Below are positions 49,189 through 59,419 of a stretch of DNA of 64,000 nt, piece after piece. Made by a program: the position numbers and the translations under genes. The notes under the pieces were generated by a model. It did no database searches, was not told where the DNA came from, and saw only the letters and a list, made by a program, of their open reading frames with translations. The DNA is from DASRDZ01 sp035569495 (GTDB lineage: Bacteria; Chloroflexota; Dormibacteria; Aeolococcales; Aeolococcaceae): positions 81,040 through 145,039 of the forward strand of contig DATMMX010000047.1 in NCBI GenBank assembly GCA_035569495.1, written 5' to 3'. Numbering within the stretch: position 1 is the first letter of the stretch; the number at the start of each line of letters is the position of its first letter.

Positions 49189-50142
49189 ATGGCAGACGGC
49201 GAGGACCTCCCGTCCTTCACCAACCTCGACGAGCCGCTCTTCGAGGGCGCAGGAGCGACCAAGCGCGACCTGGTCGCGTACCTCGACGCCGTCTCCCCGC
49301 GCATCCTCGCCGAGCTGCACGACCGCCCGCTGTCCGTGATTCGCATGCTGCGCGGGCAGAAGGCCTTCATGCAGAAGAACGTGCCCAGCTACACCCCGCC
49401 GTGGGTGCAGACGGTGCGGCTCTGGGCCGAGACCTCCAAGCGCGACGTGTCCTACGCGCTGTGCAACGACCGCCGCACCCTGCTGTGGTTCGCCAACCAG
49501 CGCGCCGTCGAGTACCACCCCGCGCTGGTGCGCGCCGGCCGTCTCGGCGAGCCGATGTACCTGGTCCTCGACCTCGACCCGCCGTCGGTCGAGGCGTTCT
49601 CCGCCGCCGTGCAGGCAGCGCTGATGGTGCGCACCGCGCTCGCCGATGTGGGACTCACCGGTGCGGTGAAGACAAGCGGCGCCAAGGGTGTGCACGTGTT
49701 CGTACCCGTTGCAGAGGCGCGCTTCGAGGACGTCGCGGCCGCCGCCCGGGCCATCGCGATGCGTGCCGAACGCATCGACACGAGCATCGCAACCACCGCG
49801 TTCATGAAGCATGCGCGTGAGGGAAAGGTGTTCATCGATTCCACCCGCGTGGGCGGCGCAACGGTTGTCGCCGCATACAGCCCGCGCATCCGGCCCGGCG
49901 TGCCCGTGTCATTCCCGGTGTCATGGGACGAGCTCGACCGGCTCGCACCATCGGACTTCACCATCCACAACGCCGCCGCGCTGGTCGCCGGCCGCGATCC
50001 GTGGCTCGACCAGATGCCACAACCGCAGGTCCTGCCCGAGGACCTCGTCGACGAGGGCCATGCCATCCCGGTGGCGCGGGTGCAGGCCATGCACGAAGGC
50101 AAGCGGCGCGCGCGCAGCCGTCGCACGGACGGCGGCGGCTGA
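49189..50142 (+). CDS. LigD-type polymerase/primase domain protein (stand-alone)
   Basis: 317 residues, ATG at 49189. Archaeo-eukaryotic primase-like LigD polymerase domain: MQKNVPSYTPPWVQTV, NQRAVEYHP, the catalytic DxD in LVLDLDPPS, KTSGAKGVHVFVP, and a C-terminal SFPVSWDEL stretch. In bacterial end-joining this domain fills gaps during Ku/LigD repair. Here it stands alone, with no Ku, ligase or nuclease gene in the window. Such stand-alone proteins exist in actinobacteria. Convergent with the TetR gene, 6 bp apart. Confidence 0.88.
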   Translation: MADGEDLPSFTNLDEPLFEGAGATKRDLVAYLDAVSPRILAELHDRPLSVIRMLRGQKAFMQKNVPSYTPPWVQTVRLWAETSKRDVSYALCNDRRTLLWFANQRAVEYHPALVRAGRLGEPMYLVLDLDPPSVEAFSAAVQAALMVRTALADVGLTGAVKTSGAKGVHVFVPVAEARFEDVAAAARAIAMRAERIDTSIATTAFMKHAREGKVFIDSTRVGGATVVAAYSPRIRPGVPVSFPVSWDELDRLAPSDFTIHNAAALVAGRDPWLDQMPQPQVLPEDLVDEGHAIPVARVQAMHEGKRRARSRRTDGGG

Positions 50143-50148
50143 CGGGAT

Positions 50149-50757
50149 TCAGGCCCGAGCGATGGGGAACGCCGTGCCGACGCTGGTGGTGCTGAGCAGC
50201 GCGCGGATCGCGGCGGTGACCCGTCCGGCGACCACCGACGGAGTCGAGGCATCGAGCTTGCCATCCAGGTGCAGGAATGCCAGCCCGTGGACCAGCGCCC
50301 AGATCGCGGTGGCGAGCGCCTCGGCGTCGGCCTGAGGAAAGGTGCGCTCGACGATCGCGCGCACGTAGTGGGAGACGGCCGCCGTCGCGGCACGGCGCTC
50401 CTCGTCGTCCGCATCGCACGGCTCGCCGAACATGATGCGGAACAGGGCGGGTCGCTCCAGCGCGAACTGCACGTACGCGACTGCCACGCGCGCGAGCTCC
50501 TCGGGAGTCGAGGGCGCCGGGTGCGCGGCCGCCAGCCGCTCCGCGAGCTCGCGGTAGCCGACCGCCGCGACGGCTGAGACCAGCGCTTCGCGGTCGGCGT
50601 AGTGGCGGTAGGGGGCCGCCGGGGACACCCCCGCGCAGCGGGCGACCGCTCGCAGCGACAGGGCGCTCGCGCCGCTCTCTTCGAGCAGCTCCATGGCGGC
50701 GCGCAGCAGTGCCGCGCGCAGGTCGCCGTGGTGGTAGGTCGCCTTGGGTGTGGACAT
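50149..50757 (-). CDS. TetR-family regulator
   Basis: 202 residues. N-terminal helix-turn-helix SLRAVARCAGVSPAAPYRHY and a C-terminal ligand domain of the WHG type (ALVHGLAFLHLDGKLD). Divergent from the Old Yellow Enzyme gene across a gap with a large inverted repeat (50770-50819), the expected operator. It probably senses a substrate of the two oxidoreductases. Confidence 0.92.
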   Translation of the reverse strand: MSTPKATYHHGDLRAALLRAAMELLEESGASALSLRAVARCAGVSPAAPYRHYADREALVSAVAAVGYRELAERLAAAHPAPSTPEELARVAVAYVQFALERPALFRIMFGEPCDADDEERRAATAAVSHYVRAIVERTFPQADAEALATAIWALVHGLAFLHLDGKLDASTPSVVAGRVTAAIRALLSTTSVGTAFPIARA

Positions 50758-50769
50758 CGCTCAGCAGAG

Positions 50770-50819
50770 ATGTTGACAGCGCTCACGCCGGTGCGCTCTA
50801 ATGTGAGCACCGTCAACAT
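50770..50819. promoter_or_regulatory. Large inverted repeat between TetR and oxidoreductase genes
   Basis: Left arm ATGTTGACAGCGCTCAC (50770-50786) and right arm GTGAGCACCGTCAACAT (50803-50819) are 17-bp inverted repeats with two mismatches, 16 bp apart. Each arm contains a TTGAC(A/G) -35-like box facing inwards; TTGACA with TCTAAT at 18-bp spacing fits the rightward gene. Probable twin TetR operator controlling both divergent promoters. Confidence 0.65.
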
Positions 50820-50844
50820 TCTAGCCGGAATCGAGGGTTTTGTG

Positions 50845-52128
<1,284 letters not shown>

Positions 52129-52133
52129 TGCAC

Positions 52134-53102
52134 ATGAAAGCTGCGGTGATCTACGAGAACGGCGACCCCGGTGTGCATCGCTACGAAGACGTGCCCGACC
52201 CGGAATGCCTGCCCGGATGCGTGGTGGTCGACGCCGAGGCGATCAGCATCGAGGGCGGAGATCTGCTTGCGCGCGCGGTCGTGCCGCCGCCCGCGGTGCC
52301 GCACATCGTCGGCTATCTCAGCGCCGGGACGGTGAGCGAAGTCGGCCCCGGCGTCGAGGGGCGCGCGGTTGGTGACCGGGTGGTCACCCTCAACGCCGCC
52401 GGGTCGCATGCCGCGCGGCGAGCCGTCCTCGCGGCCATGACCTGGCCGATTCCCGCCGGGCTGGATGCGGCGCGCGCAGCGTGTGTGCCGGTCGCGTTCG
52501 GCACCGCGTACGAGTGCCTGTTCACCGCGGGAAACCTCACCGCGGGCCAGACCGTGCTGATCCATGCGGGCGCGGGCGGCGTCGGCATGGCGGCGATCCA
52601 GCTCGCCAAGCGCGCCGGCGCGACGGTGATCGCGACCGCCTCCAGTGACGAGAAGCTGGAACGGCTGAGCGCGTTCGGTCTGGACCACGGCGTCAACTAC
52701 GCGACCACCGGCTTCGTCGACCGGGTCAACGAGCTGACCGACTCGCGCGGCGTCGACGTCGTCGTCGACTCCATCGGCGGCCAGAACCTCGTCGACAGCG
52801 TCGGCGTGCTCGCCTACCGCGGGACGCTGGTCAGCGTCGGAGTCGCCGCCCGCGCCGGATCGGCGATCGAGGCGCGCTCACTCTGGGCGCGCAACAACAC
52901 GTTGCGCGGCGTCTTCCTCGGCGGCGCGATCCTGCCCGAGTACGCCCGCATCCATCCCATGATCGCCTCCATGCTGGAGCGCGTCGCCAGTGGTGAGCTC
53001 CACGTCGAGATCGACCGCTCGTACCCGCTGTCGGATGCGGCCGCGGCGCACGCATATGTCGAGAGCCGCAAGGCGTTCGGCCGGGTGATCCTCACGCCCT
53101 GA
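52134..53102 (+). CDS. Quinone oxidoreductase-like MDR-family NADPH enzyme
   Basis: 322 residues with MKAAVIYENGD at the N-terminus; in-frame ATGs at 52125 and 52128 overlap the upstream stop and may be used. Medium-chain reductase pattern without structural zinc cysteines: FGTAYECLFTAGNLTAGQTV, AGAGGVGMAAIQLAK (NADP-binding), DVVVDSIGGQNL, and the end HAYVESRKAFGRVIL. Family reduces quinones or enones. With the Old Yellow Enzyme it forms a two-gene detoxification or redox operon. Confidence 0.88.
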   Translation: MKAAVIYENGDPGVHRYEDVPDPECLPGCVVVDAEAISIEGGDLLARAVVPPPAVPHIVGYLSAGTVSEVGPGVEGRAVGDRVVTLNAAGSHAARRAVLAAMTWPIPAGLDAARAACVPVAFGTAYECLFTAGNLTAGQTVLIHAGAGGVGMAAIQLAKRAGATVIATASSDEKLERLSAFGLDHGVNYATTGFVDRVNELTDSRGVDVVVDSIGGQNLVDSVGVLAYRGTLVSVGVAARAGSAIEARSLWARNNTLRGVFLGGAILPEYARIHPMIASMLERVASGELHVEIDRSYPLSDAAAAHAYVESRKAFGRVILTP

Positions 53103-53191
53103 CAGGTGGTGGCTGCGCCTTGGCGCGCGGGTGCGCGGCAACGTCTGCGCCCGCGGACCTGTCCGATCATGTAGCGGGCCGGTGCGGGGAT

Positions 53192-53201
53192 GGAGGAAGG
53201 A
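53192..53201 (+). promoter_or_regulatory. Ribosome binding site of the tandem GH5 gene
   Basis: GGAGG directly followed by AAGGA, ending 5 nt before the GTG at 53207. It picks this start over upstream in-frame codons and gives a proper signal peptide. Confidence 0.6.
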
Positions 53202-53206
53202 CGTCC

Positions 53207-55609
53207 GTGGCATATCAGAGACGGCTTGCGCCTGCCCTGGCGGCGGCGCTGGCGGCGAGCTTCGCCGGCCTGCTGGCGCCAACCCACTCCGTCTCCGCGG
53301 CCGCGGTCGCGGGTCCGCTCTCGGTGTCCGGCAGCCAGGTGGTCGACGCATCCGGGGCGCCGGTTCGCCTGCAGGGCATCACCCGTTCGGGCTACGACAC
53401 CGGCGACTGGCCGCCGCTGGTCAGCCAGAGCGAGGTGCAGCAGATGGCGTCGTGGAACGCCAACGTGGTGCGCATCCCCCTGGCCATGGACTTCTGGAAC
53501 GCCGACTGCCCGACGCGGAGCTACAACGGCGCCTATCGCGGCGACGTCGACTCGGCGGTGCAGCTGGTGACGGGGCAGGGCATGCTGGCGGTGCTCGACC
53601 TCAAGGCGAGCACACGCTTCCAGTGCGACACGCAGGGCGCGTATGCACTGCCCGGCGCCACCGAGGCAAAGACCTTCTGGACCTCGGTCGCCGCGCGCTA
53701 CGCCGGCAACCCGCTGGTGGGGTTCGAGCTCTTCGACAGCCCGGACGTCTGCGCCACGGCGACGCCGTCGGTGGGAGTCAACCAGTCATCCGGGCTGTGC
53801 GCGAGCCCGCGCAACGTGCCCGCCGACGAGACCCTGTGGCGCGACGGCGGCAGCGTCCTCGACGGCTTCCCCAACGCCACCGCGCTCGCCGCGGCCGGCA
53901 TGGCGACCATGTACGCCGATGTCACCGCCGCACTGCCCGCCGGCGCGCCGTCGCACCTGGTCCTCGTCGACGGCAACGGGTTGGGCACCGACCCGCACTC
54001 CTTCGACACCGCCGGCGGCGGCTATTCGATGTTCCACGGCGGCAACCTGGTCTACGGCCAGCACGTGATGCCCTGCACCGCGATCTGGACCGAGTGTCCC
54101 ACCCACGACTCCTACTACTCCTGCGCCACCGTCGCCGCCGAGCTGGACGGCTTCCAGACCGCTGACGTCCGGGTGCACCCCTCGCTCGTCGACGAGTTCG
54201 GCTGGCCGGATCGGAGCTGGGGAGCGCTCGACCAGCACGTCGTCGACCACCTCCACGACAGCAGCGCATTGAGTTTCGGCCGCGGCTTCATCGCCTACGC
54301 TTGGGACGGCCTGAGCCTGAGCCCGTTCGACATCCAGCTCTCCGGCACCGCGGGTTCCGGCGATGCCACCCCTTCCGGCCTGCCGGTGAAGAACGCCATG
54401 TCGGGCGTCTACGGCAACACCTGTCCGGGCCCGGCGCCGGCCTACCCGCAGGCGCTGGTCGGTCCCTTCACCGTGTCGGGCAACCAGATCCTCGACGGCA
54501 ACAAGCAGGCCGTGGTCCTCAAGGGCGTCAACTGGGAGGGGATGGAGAACAGCAACTACCGGAGCGCGCCGCCCGAGGAGTCCGCCGTCGACCACCTCGC
54601 CCAGTGGAAGGGCAACTTCCTGCGTCTGGAGCTCAGCGACGACGCGTGGAACCAGGACTGCCCGGCGCAGACCTACGATCCCAACTACCGCCCGCTGGTG
54701 GACCGGGTGGTCAATTGGGCGGCGGCGCGCGGCATGCTCGTGCTCCTCGACCTGCACGTCGGCGCCCGCGTGCAGTGCGACATGTCGATCGGCCCCGCCG
54801 CGCTGCCCGGCGCCGCCGAGGCGCAGTCGTTCTGGGCGTCGGTGGCCGCACGCTACGCCGCCAACCCGCTGGTCGCCTACGAGCTCTACAACGAGCCGCA
54901 CGTCTGCGCCTCCTCCGCGGATGCCTCGGTGGGCATCAACGAGTTCATCCGCGACACCGGCAATCGCGGCAGCGTCGCCTGCAAGACGGCCACGCCCTCC
55001 GCCGCCGACGAGATGCTGTGGGAGAACGGCGGCACCGTCGAGGACGGTCTCGCCTACCCGGCGGCGGGCATGGCGCAGCTCTACCGGACGATCATGGCCA
55101 GCATCCCGGCGGGCTCACCGCCCCACCTGGTTTTTGTCGATTCCAACAATTACTCCAGCGAGAACCAGTCCTTCGCGCCCACGCTGGGGAGCTACTCGAT
55201 GTTCAGCGGCGGCAACCTGGTCTACGTCGAGCACGTCTACACCTGCTCGGGCACTCCGCCGGACAGCGCCTGCACGTCGCTGCCCGGCAACTCGGCGTGC
55301 AGCACGGTGGCCGCCGACATCGACGGCTACAACGCGGCGACCTGGATGGGACAGCACCCGGTCGTCGCCGACGAGTTCGGCTGGCCAGACTCCACCGAGG
55401 GCACGTACAACCAGAACGTTGTCAGCCATCTTGCGGCCAGGGGGATGGGATTCGCCGTGTACTCCTGGGCGGGCAACGCCTGGCAGGGGCAGGAAGGCGG
55501 CAGCGGGTTTCTGGCCATCGCCGACAACATTCCCGGCAGCAACGACGCGACCGTGTCCGGCCGGCCTGTGAAGGACGCCATGTCCGGCGTCTACCCGGTC
55601 AGTTGCTGA
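53207..55609 (+). CDS. Secreted tandem GH5-like glycosidase with a degenerate first module
   Basis: 800 residues from the GTG at 53207. A Sec signal peptide (ALAAALAASFAGLLA, cleavage near SAAAVAG) is followed by two homologous modules of about 380 residues. The second keeps the cellulase-type GH5 set: LDLHVGARVQC, acid/base in ELYNEPHVC (Glu563), HVY, nucleophile in ADEFGWPD (Glu723). The first keeps the nucleophile (VDEFGWPD, Glu330) but has LDLKAS for LDLH, FDSPD for YNEP (Ser178 at the acid/base place) and HVM for HVY. It is therefore probably inactive and perhaps glycan binding. Paired cysteines in both modules fit an extracellular enzyme. Confidence 0.85.
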   Translation: MAYQRRLAPALAAALAASFAGLLAPTHSVSAAAVAGPLSVSGSQVVDASGAPVRLQGITRSGYDTGDWPPLVSQSEVQQMASWNANVVRIPLAMDFWNADCPTRSYNGAYRGDVDSAVQLVTGQGMLAVLDLKASTRFQCDTQGAYALPGATEAKTFWTSVAARYAGNPLVGFELFDSPDVCATATPSVGVNQSSGLCASPRNVPADETLWRDGGSVLDGFPNATALAAAGMATMYADVTAALPAGAPSHLVLVDGNGLGTDPHSFDTAGGGYSMFHGGNLVYGQHVMPCTAIWTECPTHDSYYSCATVAAELDGFQTADVRVHPSLVDEFGWPDRSWGALDQHVVDHLHDSSALSFGRGFIAYAWDGLSLSPFDIQLSGTAGSGDATPSGLPVKNAMSGVYGNTCPGPAPAYPQALVGPFTVSGNQILDGNKQAVVLKGVNWEGMENSNYRSAPPEESAVDHLAQWKGNFLRLELSDDAWNQDCPAQTYDPNYRPLVDRVVNWAAARGMLVLLDLHVGARVQCDMSIGPAALPGAAEAQSFWASVAARYAANPLVAYELYNEPHVCASSADASVGINEFIRDTGNRGSVACKTATPSAADEMLWENGGTVEDGLAYPAAGMAQLYRTIMASIPAGSPPHLVFVDSNNYSSENQSFAPTLGSYSMFSGGNLVYVEHVYTCSGTPPDSACTSLPGNSACSTVAADIDGYNAATWMGQHPVVADEFGWPDSTEGTYNQNVVSHLAARGMGFAVYSWAGNAWQGQEGGSGFLAIADNIPGSNDATVSGRPVKDAMSGVYPVSC

Positions 55610-55639
55610 GGGTTGCCGCGTCGGGTCGGCGCGGGTTCG

Positions 55640-58324
55640 TCAGCCGGTGTAGAGCTCGGCGGAGCTCAGGTTCACCTCGAAGCCGTTGAGCCCTTGGGGA
55701 AGCGCCTGCTCGCCGCCCGCGATCAGGACGCTTCCGCTCGACAGTGTTGTCGCCGTCGCGTACGCGCGCGGAGTGGCCAGGGAGCCCGTCGCCGTCCATG
55801 CGTTGGTCGCCGGGTCGTAGAGGTAGGCGTCGGCATGCGCGGTGTCGGTGCTGTCCATGCCGCCGGCGATCAGCACGCTGCCGTTCGGCAGCAGCGCCGC
55901 TGCGTGGTCGACGCGGCCTCCGCCGGGGATCGACCCCGCTGAGGTGAAGCGGCCCGTCGACGGGTCGAAGAGCTCGGCGGTGGCGGTGTCGGTGGCGTCG
56001 GGTGCCGAGAAGAGGCCGGACAGCCCGGTCGCGGCGCCGCCGGCGAGCAGGACGCGTCCGCCGGTGAGGGTTGTCGCCGTCTCGTACGCGCGCGCCGTCT
56101 GCATCGCACCGGGGAGCGTGGACCAAGTGCCCGTCGCCACGTGGTAGACGACCGCCGAGGCCACCGCGGGACCCCACGCCGTGGTGAAGCCGCCGGCGAC
56201 GAGGACGTCGCCACCGGGCAGAACCGCCGCCGCCGCACCACCGCGTGCCTGCGGCATCGCGGCCGCCTGCGTCCAGGTGCCGCTGGCCGCGTGGTAGATC
56301 TCGGCGTCCGCAGTGAGCGCGGCGGTGCCGGAGGTGAAGCCGCCGGCGACGAGCACGTCGCCGTTGGGCAGTGGCTCGGCGACGGCGCCGGAGTGGGCGA
56401 CGTTCATCCACGGCGCGGACTTCCAGGCGCCGGTGCTCGGGTCGAACACCTCCACGATCGAGACGGCGCCGCTCGACATCTCGCCCCCGGCGACGAGCAC
56501 GTCGCCGTTCGGCAGTCGCGTCGCGGTGTGGTTGTCACGCGGCGCGCCCATGAAACCGGCCTCACTCCACGTGCCCGACGCCGGGTCGTAGATGCGGGCC
56601 CACCCCTCGTACCCGGTGAAATAGCCACCCGCGACCAGAACCCTGCCATCGGACAGGAGCGTCGCCGTCGACTGGCGCAGCGGCGTGCCCAGGGTGCCCG
56701 TCGGCGTGAAGCTGCCGGCAGCCGTGCGCGTGCAGCTGCCGATGGGGCAGTACGAACCGGCCATCGGTGGCGGCGGCTGGTCGGCGGCCGGTCCGCTGCC
56801 GGCGTCGACGAACACCTCGTAGGCGTCGCCGTCGCCGACCCCGACGTCCTGCGCGGTGCCGCCGAGGGTGATCGTGGCCACGCCGGCGTTCACGGTCGCG
56901 GTGCCGGACGCCACCGTGGTGAAGCCGGTCGCCTGCGCCTGGAGGTCGTTGGGGCTGTTGGTGGTGTTGTTGTTGTTGGGCCACGGACCGGTGGTGTCCA
57001 CGATGGTTCCGGGCGGCTCGGGGGCGGGGGCGGCGAGCCGCTTCACCGTGTAGCTGACCGACTGGGCGGTCCACGGCACGGTGACCCCGAGGCTCACCTG
57101 CTCCGCCGGCGCGGGGCCTGACGGGCACACGCCGGACCATGTGGGATCCCAGCACCGGTACTGGTGCCGGCCGGCCAGAACACGAATCTCCTTGTTCGAC
57201 GAGTCCAGCGTCGCGAAGGCGGACAGGTTGTCCGGGTCGGCGGAGCTGGTCGCCACACGCTGCCCCATCATCTCGGCGTACGCCTGGTACACCCACCACG
57301 CGGCACGCGGCGTGGTGCCGTCCGGCGTAAGCAGGCCGTCGAGGTTGCCCACCTGGCAGTTGCCACCGTCCGGGTTGGCGGCGCTGACCTCGTCGGCCTC
57401 GAAGAAGCAGCTGTGCACGCCCTGCACGCCCGCGTTGTCGAGCGCCCCGATCAACCCGGCCACCCAGCCGGGGACGGACTCCTGCAGCGTCAGGTACTCG
57501 TTCGCCTGCAGTTGCACACCGTTCATCGCGGGGTCGTCCTGGGCGATCTGCTGGCGCAGCCACTGGGCCTGCTTGGCGGCGTCGTCGGGGTGCCCCCAGG
57601 CGGGCGTTCCCGCCGTCGTGCCGCAGCCGCCCGGGTCGCACGGACCGAGGTCGTGCCAGCTGATCGCGTCCCAACGCAGGTTGTTCTGCGCGGAGAAGGT
57701 GAGGAACGACTGGAACGCCGACTCGTTGGCGCTGCTGTAGAACGGGTCGAAGCTGCCGCCTGAGGGCGCCACCACCTTGGCGGTGGGGTCGACCGACTTG
57801 ATGTCGTTGTAGGCGTGCTGGAAGAGCACGAGCCACTCCTCGGCGGTCGAGCCCCCGCTCGCGCCCACGGTGGGCTCGTTCCACACGTCCCACCAGTCCA
57901 CCGGGGATTCCGCCCGGTGCCGGGCGACGTCCCACTTGACGAAGTCGTCGAACTTGGGCAGGTCACTGAACGGAGACGCGTTGCCGGCCATCTGGTTCCA
58001 GTCGTCGGAAAGCACCCAGGTCATCCGCGCACCGTGCTCGCGGGCCGACGCGTCGTCGCCGGCGAGCACGCCGTTGCCGAAGGACGTCCGCCAGAACTGC
58101 GGCCGCAGCGCCTGGGTGCGGCTCGGGTCGCGCGCGTCGCCGTGCAGGAAGCCGGTCGATGCCCAGTCGACGGGGCCGAGGACGGTGGTGGCGTCCACGG
58201 AGAGCAGCGGGGCGGCCTGCGCCTGCACCGACCGCGTGGCACCGGTCACCGGCGCGGCAACCACCCCCAGGATTGCCGCGGCGGCGATGACGTGTCGCTT
58301 CGACCGCGAGGGGCGTCGATGCAT
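55640..58324 (-). CDS. Secreted GH-A clan glycosidase (GH39-like) fused to Kelch repeats
   Basis: 894 residues with a Sec signal peptide (VIAAAAILGVVAAPVTGA). The catalytic barrel (about 40-400) has the acid/base in DVWNEPTV (Glu150) and the nucleophile in QANEYLTL (Glu276), the spacing of GH39/clan GH-A enzymes. A beta-sandwich and an Asn/Pro-rich linker (about 400-530) lead to about seven repeats with the core VL(V/L/I)AGG plus LPNGDVL and YDPAS/T(G)TW. These mark a Kelch beta-propeller, which probably binds glycan or holds the protein at the surface. Convergent with the tandem GH5 gene. Confidence 0.8.
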   Translation of the reverse strand: MHRRPSRSKRHVIAAAAILGVVAAPVTGATRSVQAQAAPLLSVDATTVLGPVDWASTGFLHGDARDPSRTQALRPQFWRTSFGNGVLAGDDASAREHGARMTWVLSDDWNQMAGNASPFSDLPKFDDFVKWDVARHRAESPVDWWDVWNEPTVGASGGSTAEEWLVLFQHAYNDIKSVDPTAKVVAPSGGSFDPFYSSANESAFQSFLTFSAQNNLRWDAISWHDLGPCDPGGCGTTAGTPAWGHPDDAAKQAQWLRQQIAQDDPAMNGVQLQANEYLTLQESVPGWVAGLIGALDNAGVQGVHSCFFEADEVSAANPDGGNCQVGNLDGLLTPDGTTPRAAWWVYQAYAEMMGQRVATSSADPDNLSAFATLDSSNKEIRVLAGRHQYRCWDPTWSGVCPSGPAPAEQVSLGVTVPWTAQSVSYTVKRLAAPAPEPPGTIVDTTGPWPNNNNTTNSPNDLQAQATGFTTVASGTATVNAGVATITLGGTAQDVGVGDGDAYEVFVDAGSGPAADQPPPPMAGSYCPIGSCTRTAAGSFTPTGTLGTPLRQSTATLLSDGRVLVAGGYFTGYEGWARIYDPASGTWSEAGFMGAPRDNHTATRLPNGDVLVAGGEMSSGAVSIVEVFDPSTGAWKSAPWMNVAHSGAVAEPLPNGDVLVAGGFTSGTAALTADAEIYHAASGTWTQAAAMPQARGGAAAAVLPGGDVLVAGGFTTAWGPAVASAVVYHVATGTWSTLPGAMQTARAYETATTLTGGRVLLAGGAATGLSGLFSAPDATDTATAELFDPSTGRFTSAGSIPGGGRVDHAAALLPNGSVLIAGGMDSTDTAHADAYLYDPATNAWTATGSLATPRAYATATTLSSGSVLIAGGEQALPQGLNGFEVNLSSAELYTG

Positions 58325-58345
58325 CGCAGGAGCCTCCCTTCCTCG

Positions 58346-58368
58346 ATCGCTCCAGGGCGTGGAGCGAT
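58346..58368. promoter_or_regulatory. 8-bp inverted repeat in the leader of the GH39-Kelch gene
   Basis: ATCGCTCC-(7 nt)-GGAGCGAT, perfect arms, 22 bp upstream of the leftward start at 58324. Could be a repressor site or a leader hairpin. The remainder of the 157-bp gap before the cation transporter gene shows nothing clear. Confidence 0.4.
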
Positions 58369-58481
58369 GCCAACTCTACGGCTTCAAGCGCCCATGGCCA
58401 AGTCCAGCGGCGGCCGCACCCCGTCGGTCGACGCCCCGATCTCATTTGCATCAGGGTTGCGTCGAACGACCGGCATCCACA

Positions 58482-59414
58482 TCACCCGAGGCGCTCCACC
58501 TGGAAGAAGTCGGGCGGCGCATGGTCGACCTGCAGAGTGGTGTGGGTGATGCCGAAGCGCTCGGCCAGCATGCGCTCCAGCTCCAAGCGGATGGCGTGAC
58601 AGTCGTCCTTCGGATGCACCAGCACGTGCGCGGACAGCGCCGGGAATCCCGACGTCACCTCCCACACATGCAGGTCGTGGACGTTGACGACATGGGGGTG
58701 GCCGACCAGCGCGTTGCCGACCTCCTCCGGGTCGGTGCCCGCCGGGGAGGCTTCGAGCAGGACCCGTCCCGCCTTGGTGAGCAGTTGCGCGCCGGTGCGA
58801 AGCATCAGCCCGGCGACCAGCAGCGAGGCGATGGCGTCGGCCCGGGCGAACCCGGTGACGACGATGACGACTCCCGCGATCAGGGTTCCGGCAAAGGCGT
58901 AGAGGTCGGTGACGATGTGGCGGAAGCTGGCCTCGACGTTGAGGCTGCCGCGATTGGCCTTGGCCAGCTGCCACGACGCCACGACGTTCACCGCGATGCC
59001 CGCCGCGGCGGTGGCGAGGACGGCCACGCCCTGGACCGGAGGCGGGTTGGAGAGGCGCCGGGCCGCTTCGTACACGAGCGCTCCGGCGAGTAGGAACAGG
59101 GTTGCGCCGTTGGCCAATGCGGCAAGGATCTCGGCGCGCTTGAGGCCAAACGTCAGGCCGCCCGCCGGCGCCCGGGCCGCCAAGCGGACGGCGATGATCG
59201 ACAGGGCGATCGCTCCCACGTCGGTGAGCATGTGGGCGGCGTCGGAGAGAAGCGCCAGGGAGTGGGCCAGGATGCCGACCACCAGCTCGCCGGCCATGAA
59301 GCCCGCGATCAGGCACAGCGCGATCAGCAGCGGCCGCTGTTCGGTCGCCGCGTCGACGCCGTGCACGTGCGTGTCGTGATCGGCACCATGCTCGCGGCGC
59401 GGAGTGTCGCGCAC
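58482..59414 (-). CDS. Cation diffusion facilitator (Zn/Co/Cd efflux)
   Basis: 310 residues from the GTG at 59414. Six membrane helices with the zinc-site pairs SLALLSDAAHMLTDVG (His and Asp in helix 2) and FRHIVTDLYA (His and Asp in helix 5), a His-rich N-terminus (HGADHDTHVHGV) and a C-terminal metal-sensing domain with HDLHVWEVTSG. Exports divalent metals using the proton gradient. Starts 5 bp after the ParB-like gene. Confidence 0.92.
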   Translation of the reverse strand: MRDTPRREHGADHDTHVHGVDAATEQRPLLIALCLIAGFMAGELVVGILAHSLALLSDAAHMLTDVGAIALSIIAVRLAARAPAGGLTFGLKRAEILAALANGATLFLLAGALVYEAARRLSNPPPVQGVAVLATAAAGIAVNVVASWQLAKANRGSLNVEASFRHIVTDLYAFAGTLIAGVVIVVTGFARADAIASLLVAGLMLRTGAQLLTKAGRVLLEASPAGTDPEEVGNALVGHPHVVNVHDLHVWEVTSGFPALSAHVLVHPKDDCHAIRLELERMLAERFGITHTTLQVDHAPPDFFQVERLG

Positions 59415-59419
59415 TGGGC

